A stretch of 64,000 nucleotides of DNA from Anarhynchus alexandrinus (GCA_008711295.1 VUYV01000517.1:186001-250000); one strand, 5' to 3'; shown: positions 12,416-25,057, numbered from the stretch's first letter. Notes: generated by a model not told the origin, from the sequence alone. Numbers and translations are program-made.

Positions 12416-13710
12416 CTGTTTAAAAACAGTGTGGCAAAAGGTACATTATGACTTGATAACTAATGGGAAATACATTTAAGTTCTAACACTTACAGTGTCT
12501 TTTGTCTTATTTAATAAGAAGCTTTTCTGACTTCATTTTTTTTTATAACATCTCTGAGTATAAATAGAAGGTTACAATTAACTACCTACACTTTAAAATG
12601 ACTTACAAATATGACAGCATAAAGTAATTCTGCATGATAATGCATTGTTGTTTTGGATGGAATTCTTTGTGTTTTCATGAGATGAGAGACAGAAGCTGAA
12701 TATTTTAAGAGACTGTTTACCCTAGAACGAGCTACGCCTCGGCCACCCCCCGTGCGCCAGGCAGTGGTTGAACGCTACCACAGGAAGGGCCCTCGAGAGG
12801 TTGTGAAATCTAGCATGAAGAGGAAGCAAACGATGGAACTGGGAACGGGCTGAAAGGCGTCAGAATTGGAAGCGTGGCTGTCCGGGCAAAGGAAGAGTTA
12901 GAGACAGAGTAAAGGGCAGACAGGATAAGGAACTGAAGATAGGCTACAGCTGTGAGGGGAAAAAAGAGGATTAGTATAGGGTCTGTGGATGAGAAGGGGA
13001 AAGAGAATGATGAAGGTAGTGCTAGACCCAGGGATATCAGCACACAGGGGAGAAAGGAGTGACTGGGAACACAATAAACTCTTTAAAACAGGCCGTGCCT
13101 TTCCGAGTTGCTCAGGAGCCTTTAAGATAGTAGCCTGAATGCATTCTACGAACACTGACCCCCTTACAACTGCCCTGGCACTTTCCTGTAATCTTGCTCA
13201 TTGCCTACTGTGCTTCTGAATGAAGCTTAGAAACATGACTTTCTTGCCACTTTTGACAACTGGAAGACCTTTACTTAGTCCCTCTCTGGTTGGAAAAGCC
13301 TGTTCTGCAGATGGGCTCTGCCTGCCAGAATAATTAACCATCAACCAGCCTATTCTCCCCATCCCCCTCCTGGGCACCTGGCCACGTAAGCAGTACCTGA
13401 GCTGGGTGATCGATCTGGAAGGGAGATCTCCGAAGCCCTTTCCAGAAGGCTGGGGAGCCATCTTACCAGGCCAGCTGGAAGAATACTTGCCATATGACCA
13501 ACTATCAGAATCCCCAAACCATGATTTTGGATATGACATGATGGGGGAGTGGGAGACATGCGCTACTTTCTGGGATATCTGTAGGACACTGTGCAGGCCA
13601 TGCTGCCCCAAAATTTCCTACCCCTACTTTAAAATAAAATGGGAAATGCATGTTTTCAACACTCAAAAAAAAGAAAGTTTCTGCTTTTCCTATTAAAAAG
13701 GTTAAACCAC
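12416..13710 (-). other. BAZ2B intron, 1.3 kb, atypical composition
   Basis: Between the second and third acidic exons. 12720-13640 is richer in GC than nearby introns and carries overlapping frames on both strands, including a 96-codon plus-strand frame at 13406-13696. It may be an unrecognised repeat or retrocopy. No splice-compatible BAZ2B exon seen. Confidence 0.6.
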
Positions 13711-14320
13711 CTGATTGGCTATCATCAGAATCATCATCTTCATCGTCCTCATCTTCATCTTCGTCGTCGTCGTCATCATCATTTGAGTCGTCAGAGTCCT
13801 TACTGCTGGGGGCGTCTGAGTCTACCCCTCTGAACTGCTCCACCACCAGTTTTGCAGAATGAAGGCGGTGTTGAGTTTTTACTGCATTTACTGCATTATT
13901 GCTGACTGTTTTATCCTTTCCTGAACCAGGTAACACAGGAGAGGTAGAGGGCACAACAGGTGTCCGGTTACCAGTTGTTTTTTTCCCACATGCACTCAAG
14001 TTTACTGGCAAAGAAAAGGGGGCACTACTAGAAATGGCTACACTTTCATTGATCTTGGTCTGGGATTTCAGTTTCGTAGTAAGTGCAAGAGGAGCCTCCT
14101 GGATGACGCTCTGAATAACTCCATTGGGTTGGTGATTACCTAAAAGTGCATTTGTCAGGAATGGATTAGAATGGTTGTTTTCCAAGGATGTGAGTTTTTG
14201 ATGAGCTGGTGAACTACATGTTGGTTTGGGGCTTGACAAAGCTGCAATAACCTTCTTCAGGTTCTTAGATGATTCCTGTTTCTTTAGCTGTGCTGCTGGG
14301 AATGTCTGCTTATATTGTTC
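13711..14320 (-). CDS. BAZ2B: BAZ2B large exon with second acidic tract (residues 373-575)
   Basis: It begins after TCTTTAG with GAA-CAA-TAT (EQYKQ) and runs 203 codons plus one base. Recognisable blocks in order: EQYKQTFP, QLKKQESSKNLKKVIAAL, NPFLTNALLGNHQPNGVIQ, VNLSACGKK, LVVEQFRGVDSDAPSSKDS, and an Asp/Glu tract ending SDDSQS. The donor CAG|GTGGTT lacks the usual purine-AG continuation and is comparatively weak. The open frame continues about 200 nt into the intron to a stop near 13505, so a longer readthrough frame is not the real end; the next exon continues SESDSNSESDTEG as in BAZ2B. Confidence 0.95.
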
Positions 14321-16722
14321 CTAAAGAAATAAGAAGACAAAGGAATAAAATGTGGATTTTTTTTTAATTTTTTTTTTATTATTTTTTTTTTAGTATTCAG
14401 GAATGTGAACTCTATGAAATCTTAAACATCTGCTAAGCTATTTTTAGTAGGTCGAAACCAGGTGCTAGCTACAACAGAAGAGATGAATAACTACAAGTTA
14501 TGTAAGTCTCATGATTGTCACTGTAAATCAAGTAGGAAAAGACAAACTGAACTCAAGATGAAGCTGATCTAAATTATGTAGGGAAGATTTTTCACATGCT
14601 ACATCGCTCTAGAAGTGATTTTCACAAAGATATTCAGCATCTTGTAAAAAGAAATTTTCAAAAAGAGACTACTCTTACGTACTGGCATAGGAAAACCCCC
14701 ACTTTTTACTCATTTCAGCGTATAAAATCTCATTAGTGAATTTAAAACTAGCTTTAGTAATTTATTCATTTTTAAGCACAAGGTAAATACAGCGCACTAA
14801 TAGCTTCAATACTAGCAGTAAACCAACAGAAGGCTCTTGGCATAGAAAAATCTTATCAAACAAAACCATGGGGAAAAAAGTATTACTCAGAAGTACTGTG
14901 ATATGCTAGTTTTTCAACTCTGAAAATGTAGTACTTGAAAGTTCTTCAGGTAAAACTTAAATCAGTAGCGGCTCAGAAATGCATGTGAAGCTTACACTGT
15001 CTTTAGTCTCAAGACTCTTCCAAGGAAAAAGAAAATACATCATCTTTGATGGGAAAAAAATAATAGCATGGGTAAAGATGGTACATTTTAAATCAATTTT
15101 AAAAATATTAAGTCAAATACAACACACTCTTGAAGCTACTAACTGAATATGAAATTATGAAAACCTGTAAAATAAGTATTCCCACAGTGCATGTTTCCAG
15201 TAGAAGTTTTAAAGAAATCAAACCACTAAAGGGGTGATGTATCATCAGCTAAAGACTCATAACCTAAATCTGACAGCAGAAACCTCTTCCAATAGCAAAG
15301 ATGTATGTTCTCATAATTATAATTTATTTAACCATTCCATGTAAATGACTAGGTTATTTCAATTCTACAAAGTAACTCAGAGTTGAAAGGAAAAACAGTG
15401 TTTCTCTTTTGGTGTAGGAATAAAAACTACGTGATAAAAATATTTTTCAGTTCCCACTGAGGACTGAGTTAGCTGTGAATCAGAGCTCAGTTTACTCTTC
15501 ACCAATACTACTTAGTTTAAAACAAAGTTTGTTTTTAATAATGAACCGTGCCTTGGTAAATGTACTTTTTTTATATACACACGCACACACTCCAAACATA
15601 ACATTTCTAAAATACTAGATTTTCATTCTCTTCTAATCCCCATTCAAAACTAAATGAATAGAAATTATGAAAATTCAACACTAGTCACCATAATCACTAT
15701 TAACAGGAAAAAAAAACTGAGAATCTACAAAGAATTTTTGTAAGCTACAGAACTGTTAAGACAGACATATGTAAACATACTGTAGAGTCCTGACCAGTTA
15801 AACGATCAAATTTATTGCAATGGCCATACTGAGTTTTAATAGCTACCAGTGCATAAATATCCTTCTGTCTTTAAAGAGCAAACAAAACCCAATATTAAAT
15901 CCAACATTTTTTTAAATGGCTTTCAGCTACTTTGTTTAAAACCATGATTAAAATACGTAATTTTAATTACTTTGACTTAAAATTATCCAACTTGAAACAA
16001 AGCAAAGCCATGCTTACATACTAGATACCGAAATCATTAAATCAGCATTCTGACAAACTCAGAGAAGCACAGGAAGACTATCCAGGCCACACAACCTACC
16101 CACGAGTACTTTTCTTGTTTTGATACTGATTTTAGCTGTTAATTTTCCTTAAGAGATGCAAGACAAAATCCTTTGCTTTCTTTGTACCCGTTACTCTCAC
16201 CAGTACACCGATTGCTTTCAGCAGAGCTGTAAAGTTCCACTATGAGATAAGCTCGAAACTCATTTGGCATTATGTGACACAAAGTTGTGTATATGATTAC
16301 ATCATGTATACATTAGGGTATGCATACATGCACATGCACCAAGTAGATGACTCTTCTCTGAGATGAAGTTATGGAATAGTTCAGGGCACTTGTAATGTAG
16401 AGTGAATCATCTCTAACATTAAAGCCTAGTATTTACTGCTCCTTTAAAAAAAAAAAAAACCAACAAAAAACCAAACACCCACAACACCAAAAAAACAGCC
16501 ACCACAGTTCAGAACGTCTACTACCCACACAATTTAGTTAATTTACATCATTCAGAAACCTGTATGAACTCTAAAAACACATAAAAAAACCATGATATGA
16601 AAATAAACATACATATAATTTTAAAACATTATATTTCAAAAAGCTCGATAGCGGAGTGTTGCATCTTGTTAAGCGGGCAATGCAGATTACAAAGAATCAA
16701 AAAACAGTGATTTTTAACTCAC
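14321..16722 (-). other. BAZ2B intron, AT-rich
   Basis: No repeat family or exon recognised; T-rich runs at 14357-14391 and an A-rich tract at 16446-16500. Confidence 0.8.
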
Positions 16723-17121
16723 CCGTTTTGATCTTACATCGCTGGTCAGAGAGATAGATTCTTCAGAGGTATTTTTATTCCCTGCTTTGAGTAGATCAGG
16801 GGAAGGAACTATGAGTTTTAAATAGGTTTCCTTTTTGGCTTGATGTACCAAAGACAAAGGTTTCACATTGGGAACCAATCCCGTAGACTGTATCACACTT
16901 GTGTGTTTGTTCACAGATTCCTCCTTTGCCTGAGAGCTTTGGAAAATAAACGGAAGCTGCTGTGACAAAACCTGAGGCTGCTTCTGCTGGGACTGGAATG
17001 ATGAGTGAGTCTGGGAATCAGACACAAGAGGTATCTGCTGGTGTGTTCTTTTTTCTTGGGACTTCTCATGTGGTTTCTGTCCATCATTTTTCATGTCTGT
17101 TACGCCACTATGCATTAGCAC
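16723..17121 (-). CDS. BAZ2B: BAZ2B exon, Gln-rich conserved block (residues 240-372)
   Basis: It begins after TTTTTCAG with GTG-CTA-ATG and is 133 codons, phase 0 both ends. It holds the Gln-rich stretch QSQQKQPQVLSQQ followed by the conserved LPFIFQSSQAKEES and KLIVPSPDLLKAG segments, and ends VRSKR. The donor CGG|GTGAGT is strong. The match to BAZ2B is close along its whole length. No enzymatic motif; probably a disordered protein-interaction region. Confidence 0.95.
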
Positions 17122-17279
17122 CTGAAAAATATGTATTTTTGACTGCTCATATCAGATCAGTTAAAGATCCTTTAAAAAAACCAGAACTACAACATCAGGA
17201 AACAACTATACTATTCTTGGCAGAGCATGAACAATAGTAATTTTAAAATCAATCTTGTCATGTATTTATTGTTTTGGTT

Positions 17280-17297
17280 CCCCCCCCCCCCCCCCCC
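17280..17297. repeat. Homopolymer C run (18 bases)
   Basis: Eighteen C in a row, 160 bp upstream (on the minus strand) of the acceptor of BAZ2B exon 16723-17121. It reads as G18 in the transcript. Length in the assembly may be unreliable. Confidence 0.95.
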
Positions 17298-17791
17298 AAT
17301 ATTTTCAGCATGTGAAGAAAAAGCTTAGTAGAGAAGGAGTACTGAACCATGGTTGTTTTTAAGTGTATTTTTTACTATAACCTAACAGGATACCCAAGAA
17401 TCCAATCTTGTTCTCCTGTTGGCTACCAGGAAAAGTAACCACTCTGACAAAAAAAAAAGAAACTGTCAAAGCACTATCCATAGAAAGATGTATTTCCAAT
17501 ACACTACCAGCACACAGCACTTTTCTTTATATTTCCCACTTTAACACAAATAATAGTCTACCAACTGTTTAACTCCTAGCTCGTAAAGGATGCACACACA
17601 CAAAGGAAGCAAAAAAAAAAAAAAACCAAACCAAAACCAAAACAGAAACAAAGCCAGAAAGAGTAGAAAGAGTATACTTAGCATTCATTAACATGTAGCT
17701 AAATAACTGCCCACTGGTACAAACGTGAACAGGTTGATTTTTCACAAACAGCTTTCAGTGACAAGGCTGTGAGCAGCAGCAAGTGTCATAC

Positions 17792-17998
17792 CTTATTCTT
17801 GTTTTTGTGATGTGCTTCATTTTCAGAATCAGATTCATCATCTTCACTCTCTTCAGCACTCTGGTCCTCCTCCTCCTCTTCATCCTCCTCCAGATCATCG
17901 GAGTCACTGCTGCTTATGCCTTCACTTGAGGTGTCTGAAGAGGAGCCCGAATCACTGTCGCTGTTACTAGAGCTTTCCACTGCTTTTTTTCTGGGCTT
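17792..17998 (-). CDS. BAZ2B: BAZ2B exon, first Ser/Asp/Glu acidic tract (residues 171-239)
   Basis: It begins after GGTAG with AAG-CCC-AGA, giving the basic patch KPRKKAV. A Ser-Asp run (SSSNSDSDSGSSSD) and a pure Glu/Asp tract (EEDEEEEEDQS) follow, and the exon closes with EAHHKNKNK. It is 69 codons, phase 0 at both ends; donor AAG|GTATGA. The residue at the ESSSN junction is Val (GTG), where mammals have Met, so this GTG is internal and not a start. Acidic Ser-rich stretches with CK2-like sites are typical of this part of the protein. Confidence 0.95.
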
Positions 17999-19140
17999 CT
18001 ACCAGGAAGATGAATGCTCTATTAATGGTTCAGCTTCGAACTGTTATATCATCTTATTACTATGCATAATCTTTAAAACAAAAAAACCGTAAGACTTCGG
18101 AGTAAAGTGATCTGCAATCGTTGAACACAACTGACTGTCTTTGCAGAAGACTAAAGAGAAAGAAGTGCTTCACACAATATGAAAAACTGGTCACAAGGTT
18201 CCGCTATAGTATTTTTCTGACCACACGCACTGGCAGAACAGTGGGCACCAGTACAATTGAAAGCAATATACCACATTTAGGCCTAGAAAATTGGCCTGGG
18301 ATTCAGGTCTAGCAAACCTCCACAGAATGTAAAAGAGGTTAAAACCAAAAGCTTTACTGCAAACCAACACAGAAACAATACATATTAGATTCATCAATAT
18401 CTTTCAGTGCCGCATTCATTTAACTATATTACTTAACTCGGAATTTCACAGTATGCGCTGTTCAGCAATGTGAGGTTTTGAGGACTGAAAAGAATATGCT
18501 CATCAAATTGCTTCTGAAAAATGGACCAAAATCTGCTGAAATACTCTGACAACTGTAATATATTTAAATTCTTGGAAAGAACCAATTTGCAGACCAGAAC
18601 ATGAAAGTAAAAGAAGCAGCAAACAAGAAAGTAGAAAAGGAAGAAAGGTATAAAAACCACAGGAACGCCAGAATGTTGACACTGCAAGACCAGATTTTAA
18701 AGTGCAATGGATGAAGAAAGTTAGCTTTTTGGGGAGGTAACTGAAATGCACATGTGTATTTTACAAACACGTCTGAAGGGGGTACGTGCAGACATGAGTG
18801 TTACGATGGCAGGTGTGTGAGAGAGATGGAAAAGTATGTATTACAGCATTAAAGCAGATTTAAAGAGAGTTTGCAGAACAATGTTGGAAGGCAGAGAAAC
18901 ACGTGAAACCAAATTACAGATGTCCGGCAGCAGCAAAGTGTTCTGTAGCATCTAAACAGGGCACGTGGAGTCACAGAGGGAACCGTGGTTAAAATTAGTC
19001 AAAAGGAAGACAGGCAGACAGCAAAAGCCTTGTTATAAAACAAGAGGCAAAAAAGAACAATTTTATGTCAAGGACTTGTCTTATCAAGAAATTAACTTAA
19101 ATTAGTGGGAAAACATAACAAACTTATTCTTACAAGTGGG

Positions 19141-19790
19141 TGTACTGGCTTTGGCTGGGACAGAGTTAACTCTTTCCTGGCAGCTCCTGCAGTGCTGTGT
19201 TTGGGCAGTGAACAACGGGCGCTGAGGCACAGGGCCGTGTCAGTCCCGACGGGCGCTGAGGCACGGGGCCATGAGTCCCGATGGGCGCTGAGTGAGTCCC
19301 GACGGGCGCTGAGTGAGTCCCGACGGGCGCTGAGTGAGTCCCGACGGGTGCTGAGCCGCGCCTGCGCAGCCCCCAGGGTGTTCTGCTCCTCACCCCCCGC
19401 CAGCCAGGGCTGGGGGCACAGGGACCGGGGGGACACGGCCGCCCCAGCTGGCCCAGGGATGTCCCGGACCCTATGGCATCGTGCTCAGCAGCAGAAGCCG
19501 GGGAAGAAGGGAGCACACTTGGAGACACGGCATTTGCTTTTCCAGGGCACCGTTCGGGTGAGGGAGCGCTGCTGTCCTGGCGATGGCTGAGCACCCGCCC
19601 GCCGCGGGAAGCGGGAATGAATTCTGCTGTTGCTGTGCCTGTGCGCGCGGCTTTTGCTTTCTCTATTGAACTGTCTTTATCCCAACCCACGAGTATTTGC
19701 ATTTTTACCCTCCGATTCTCTCCATTCCCACAGGGGAGCAAGCGAGTGGCTGCCTGGGGCTGAGCTGCCCACCGGGGTTAAACCACCACA
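19141..19790 (+). mobile_element. Solo LTR of avian ERVL type
   Basis: A 650-bp unit starting TGTACTGGCTTTGGCTGGGA-CAGAGTTAAC and ending GGGGTTAAACCACCACA, so it has TG...CA ends. Both ends resemble LTRs of avian ERVL elements, as does the internal CTGTCTTTATCCCAACCCAC-GAG stretch. Flanks are GTGGG before and ATGGG after, a 4-of-5 match consistent with an ERVL-type 5-bp target duplication. No internal retroviral genes flank it, so it is a solo LTR left by recombination. It lies in the BAZ2B intron between 17999 and 25057, antisense to the gene. Confidence 0.85.
19268..19353 (+). repeat. 21-bp tandem repeat inside the LTR
   Basis: About four copies of a unit close to GTCCCGACGGGCGCTGAGTGA, with single-base variants (ATGGGCG, ACGGGTG). 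Two related longer units ending GGGCGCTGAGGCAC lie just before (from about 19215). Reading frames of about 110-190 residues across this area are repeat translations. Confidence 0.85.
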
Positions 19791-22700
19791 ATGGGATGCA
19801 ATGTACTTTGTGAAATAGCTACAAAGCGTGGAAGGTGAAGGTGTAGGAGTCCCATCTACTTTTCAACTGGCCGGTATCTGCACCTTTTTTTAAAACCAAG
19901 TTCTCTTTATCGCTTCCTGTGATGAACGCAGTAACACTTCATATCATCACACCTTCTACATACTGTCACACACATTGCTTCACTGTTGGAAAGTCTTAAG
20001 AAATTAAGTGTATTTATTTGGATTTATTGTTTCACTGCTCAATTCAGAAAGGCACCAACTGGTACTTCAGATGAGGGACAATGATCTGAATGTATTCAGA
20101 CACTTACAAAACAACAGATCTAAATAACCATGCCCATCTATGGCAGATCCTGTACGTTTCATTACTGGCAGCCTTTACATCACATTTAGGTATCTTCCTG
20201 TCTAATATTTGGCACAGATGCAAATATCTCTTCATGAAGGTTAAGATCATAAAATGAAGGACAAGACCATGATCTGAAGCAGTAAAAGTAACATCGCCTC
20301 CTGGAATCACATCTCCAGGATTCTCGTCTAGTTTTTCCCCTTCATGGTTCTCTATTTATCTCTGTATGAGGAAAGGGAAACACCCAAAACACTGCACTAA
20401 TACTAAAATCAGAAATATCTAGTTTATTCACGATGCTGATGAAATACATACTTGTACCATCAGCTTTTTAAGAGATGCATGTAAGAGTCTGGAAAAAGGA
20501 GAGTATGTCAATGGGCTTACTTTGCTGACAGTGTTTACTTCCACACGTCGAGACTTTAAAACTTTTGCTGTCCATCTACCTTCACAAAGTGTGTTAGCTG
20601 CTGTACCTTACACACCTACCCTTCCATAGTGCAGAAAAGAACATAAAAAAATTACCATACCGAGAAAGGAGTTGGGAACGTTCTTGAGAAAAAGGAGGTG
20701 GCAAGTGCCAAGCAACATCCAACACAGAAGTCCGATTCACAAAGAACTACCTCAATTAAGAAAAGGGACAGCTAATTTTGACATAAAATTTAGTATAACT
20801 TGTAAGCAATCAAATGATTCAAAACAAATCAGGCAATTAACAACATTGTGAGACACAACCACTTCCCGGGGAGTTTTTACTTCATAAACGAATAGAACCT
20901 TTTGACACAGATAAAACCAATACAAAGAAGTTGGATTAGTAGGATTCCACGCGAACGGATGGCAAACTAGTAGCTTAGAGAAAATGTAATGATAGGGAAA
21001 ATTTAAACTCGTGCATTTAGTGGATACAAAAGGATTAATCTTGATAGAGAAGTTTCTATCAAATCCTTCGTAAAAGGTAATGCGGGGGNACACAGTAAAC
21101 AGCATACAGAAAAAATAATTCAGACTTAATCAAATAATGTAAAGTAAAAATCTCTCTGTAAAGACGTTTAGAACAACAAAAAATAATTGAAAGAAATTCC
21201 AAAAGCTTGCTGACACAAAAGAAAATAGTCAAGAAAGAGAAGGAAAAGTACAGACCAAAAAGTAAGTACTGTTTTACCTCATTTGAAATACACTAAAAAG
21301 AAAAAAGGAGAGAGACTTCTGAAGATATATGTAAAGCCAAGCAGATATTTATAGAAAATAAAAAAATATATTATTTAGAAAAAGATAATAAAAGACTCTT
21401 CAAGAAATACACTCAATAAAAAATTGTTCTTAAGAGCAAATTTCACTTTGACTAGTTCCTCTATTGGCAACAATATAGTCATGAAAGTTGAAGCAAGAGT
21501 GGGTTCAATTAAAATAAATTTCATATTTGATTTTGGTTCACTGACTTTAGCAAATCTGCTGATGCTTATGCTATCTGAAAATGTCCATTGTTCAGAAAGC
21601 AGTAATCTAGACTGAATACGAGTACCATGAAAAGTAGCCCGACCTTAATGACCCAATGGGACAGTCCCATAAAAAGGTGACTAAAGTGACATTTTAAAAA
21701 TATTCCAGTAATGATTTCAAAGTACTGAAGTTTGTAAAGGAAATCCAACATGGTAATTGCCAAGAAGAGATATTAAAGGTAAAGGACGTGACGAGAGTTA
21801 ATAACCCAGCGTCCTGATGCTCCTCCTGGAATCCAGGAAAGCAAAAGCCCCCAAGGCCAGACCTTGGGGTGGACTGCTGTCTCACCAGCTGCCATACTGG
21901 TAGGGAACTTTCTCTAAGCCAAATGAGACCCAGGTTCACCAGTTAGACCTTCTTCCCCTGGAGACCGTTGCTTTACCAGTGTAGAAATCCTGCTGACCTT
22001 CCTCATCCTAGAAATTCATTAATGCAACCAATAGACGGGCGGTCAGGTTTTTGGTTTTGTTGGTTTTTGTTGTTTTGGGTTTTTTTGGTGACGCTGACAC
22101 AGCACATTCAGGTGAATGATTATTTATAAAGTGTATCGGCTTATTCAGTTTTATCTTAGCCACAAACTTGGCAGGCTTAAAAGAAGAAAATAAAGCATGC
22201 TTAAGTTATCAACGCAGTGACCAACACAGCAAAGTAAAAAGGTAACACAGTCACCAAATTTTTGTATGTAAGAATTAAGTCGTGGACAGTGCATCAGATG
22301 GTAACAATGACATCTACCTTCAATACAATATCGTTACGCTCAACAGACCTATCATGATATGCCACAAACATACAGTGATGCGTGAGGATCTGGCACAATT
22401 TTAAACGCATGTTTTGGACAGTTTCCGGTTTATCGCTGTCTGGTGTGTATAGCCCTCTGGATGATCAAACGCTCTAGACAAAACGAACTGGATGAGAACT
22501 TCTAATAACTACAGCTTTGAAGATCAGATACTTCTATGAACTCAGAAGCTGTTTTTCTACACACTACAGGCAAAAAAATGTCTATAATACAAGTTACTAC
22601 CAGACTGCACTTTAGGATTCCCTAAGGTGGTAGGACAGCAGAACTAGAATTCAACCAGGAAGAAAACACTGCGCAAAAAGTAACTCTTTAGATTTTCACC

Positions 22701-25057
22701 AAGTGTAAAAACAGCTTGGTATCAGCTTTGCTTTTTTTAAAAAAAAATAAATTAAAAAAGTAAATACATTAGGTACCAACCTCAAAAGAAAATTACAACT
22801 AAGGATATGATTGAAGAAATCAGCAGATGAATACTAAAAAAATAAAACCCTAAAGAAAGGAACATTTAGAGAAGAATAACAAAAATGTTTTAAAATAAAC
22901 TGTGCTCTATAGAAAGAGGCAAGTATTGTTACACTTTGAAATTTAAAAACGTAATTTCACTTGTACAAAGCCCAGCACAAAATACTCCATCTGCCTACTG
23001 CCCTCTGCTTACTCCTCTGCCTTCAGTTCCAGTTGTGGCTTTGTTCTAACATATGGAAAAAAAATACTGATTTACTTATTTATTTAATCAAATCTCTTGA
23101 TCTCCTCCTCATGTTGGAGTTCTCATTTAGAGTATTCCTCATGTTTTGATTGGAAAGCTTGTTCAAATCATTACAATGACAAACACCAATAACCTCAGAA
23201 AGTTTCAGAGGAAAAGAAGTTAAGAACAAGGATTAGAAGAACATCTAGAATGCCAGCTTATCCAGCAAGACCAGAACAAAACTCCACTTCAGCATTAGAA
23301 AAATTACTACAAAAACTTAGGAAGCAAAACTGTTGACAACCTGAAATTTATCTGCATTAGTTAAACAATTTAAATATTAAGACACAAAACTAAACAAATT
23401 TAAGAAAGGAGTACAGTAATTGATTGAGTACATTGTTTTAAAGCAACTCAGTATTTAGCAAATTGAAACTGGATTTGAAATCAGTACCCACATCAAAAGA
23501 AAAATGTATCAAGGATACAGAATTTGTACTTAAAAGACAAATGGTAATAAGAAGGAAAAGATAACAATGCTGACAAACATCCTGACTGAAATTTGAAAAA
23601 AAAGCAAAAAGAGGTGTAATGTTCAGTGATAGTCATGCTAACGAGTAACTAGCTTAAACAGCCATTTTCTGAACAAGACAAAGAGCCAAAAAGTGAACAG
23701 AAAAGAGTCTGTTCATTTACTTGTGATATATAAACTTTTGGGAAGTTATCTGGAGATATTAAGATAGTAATTTATTTGGTATGTTGCGTAACTGAAGTAA
23801 TAGTCAGAAATACAGAGACATTATCTGGAAAAAGCTGTACCTCTGCACCATAGAAACAAAGCTTACGTTTAGCACAGAGACATCCAGCATAAAAGCAGAA
23901 TTTTAGAAAGGAAAGAGCCATTTCTAGTATTTAAGCCTGAAAAAAAAGTCAAAGATTTCACAAATACCTGTAACTACCTTCATACCTTCAGAAGTTGTTG
24001 ATTGTTGAACACATGAAGAATATTTTGAGGGAAAATATTCTTTTGTCAATATATTAAACACTGTGTCTCTACACAAATATAATTAACCATTTTAGTGCTA
24101 ACAGCTATTTTTATGCAAACAGATGCAAACACCAATGGTCCTTTGAAAATGCCAACCTCTCACCTAAGAACACTCAGATTTGGGAGCTGAATATAATGCA
24201 GTAACAGGAAGAGAAAGAAAGCAACAGGCCCGATTCACTCACAAAACAAAAATATAAGAAATAAAAGCATTTTAGCCTAGATGGCCACCAGCAGGGAATA
24301 ACTCCCTTAGCTTCTATTCTGATAGTAATCAGTTTTCCCAGTATCCCATTTCCTGTGTTTTGACTAAACACTTTTGATTCCAAGAACAGCAAAGTTCATA
24401 AGGAGTGCTTGGATCAGTATATAAGGAGGTTTACTAACTCACGGAGACTACTCACGTCTTTCCTATTAGACAGCTATCTAAGTTTTTTGCTGAATCACAA
24501 CCATTAATAATACTTCTTTCTTCTGATAAATAGGAAATTACTCCCAGAAAAGCATTTTTCTTTTTATGTCTAAAAATTTCATTCTGCTCCTGAAATGTTT
24601 TATATTTTAAGTTACACAAAAATATAATTAATCAGATATAATTTATAATCGATTGTAATTTATAATTATAATACAACTACTTATACCATAGTATAATATC
24701 AAATATTGGTGTTAGAAATAGTATACTTTATTTTTATAATTCTATAAGTTTAAATAAAAATGGGTTATCACATACAGCTATTAACTAGTGGAATTAGTGC
24801 TAAAGGTAGCTTTTGGTTGATAAACATGTCAAAAAACCAAACAAATAAAAAAAAGACCAACCACAAAAAACCCCAACACACAAAAAACAACCACACAGAC
24901 AAGGGTGCAGATCTTGCTCTAATGAAAAATGGGAAGAAAAACCCAAAACATTTTGTACTGGGAGAGAACACTTTAAATCTCTGCTGTGCGCACAATCATG
25001 TGCACTTACCATGTCACATTTTTGTGTGAATCTTTAAGTTTTTTTCTGTATATTTAC

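Larger units (their letters stand above)
17999..25057 (-). other. BAZ2B intron, 7.1 kb, with the solo LTR
   Basis: AT-rich; holds the LTR at 19141-19790 and a single ambiguous base at 21089. No other exon or repeat family recognised. Confidence 0.8.

Noticed and set aside
13505..13710. C-terminal extension of the BAZ2B frame beyond 13711
   Set aside because: It lies after a GT donor, and the next exon resumes the BAZ2B sequence SESDSNSESDTEG, so this is intron readthrough.
17978..17980. GTG as an alternative start for the acidic-block exon
   Set aside because: It is an internal Val codon in a phase-0 exon preceded by KPRKKA; the real ATG is at 45759.
19215..19353. Regular repeats that could suggest a CRISPR array
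   Set aside because: Head-to-tail units with no unique spacers, inside an avian LTR in a vertebrate intron.
19092..19763. Several 96-191 codon frames on both strands around the LTR
   Set aside because: They translate the 21-bp tandem repeats and GC-rich LTR; repeats such as ESRRALS and APVGTHS show no real protein.
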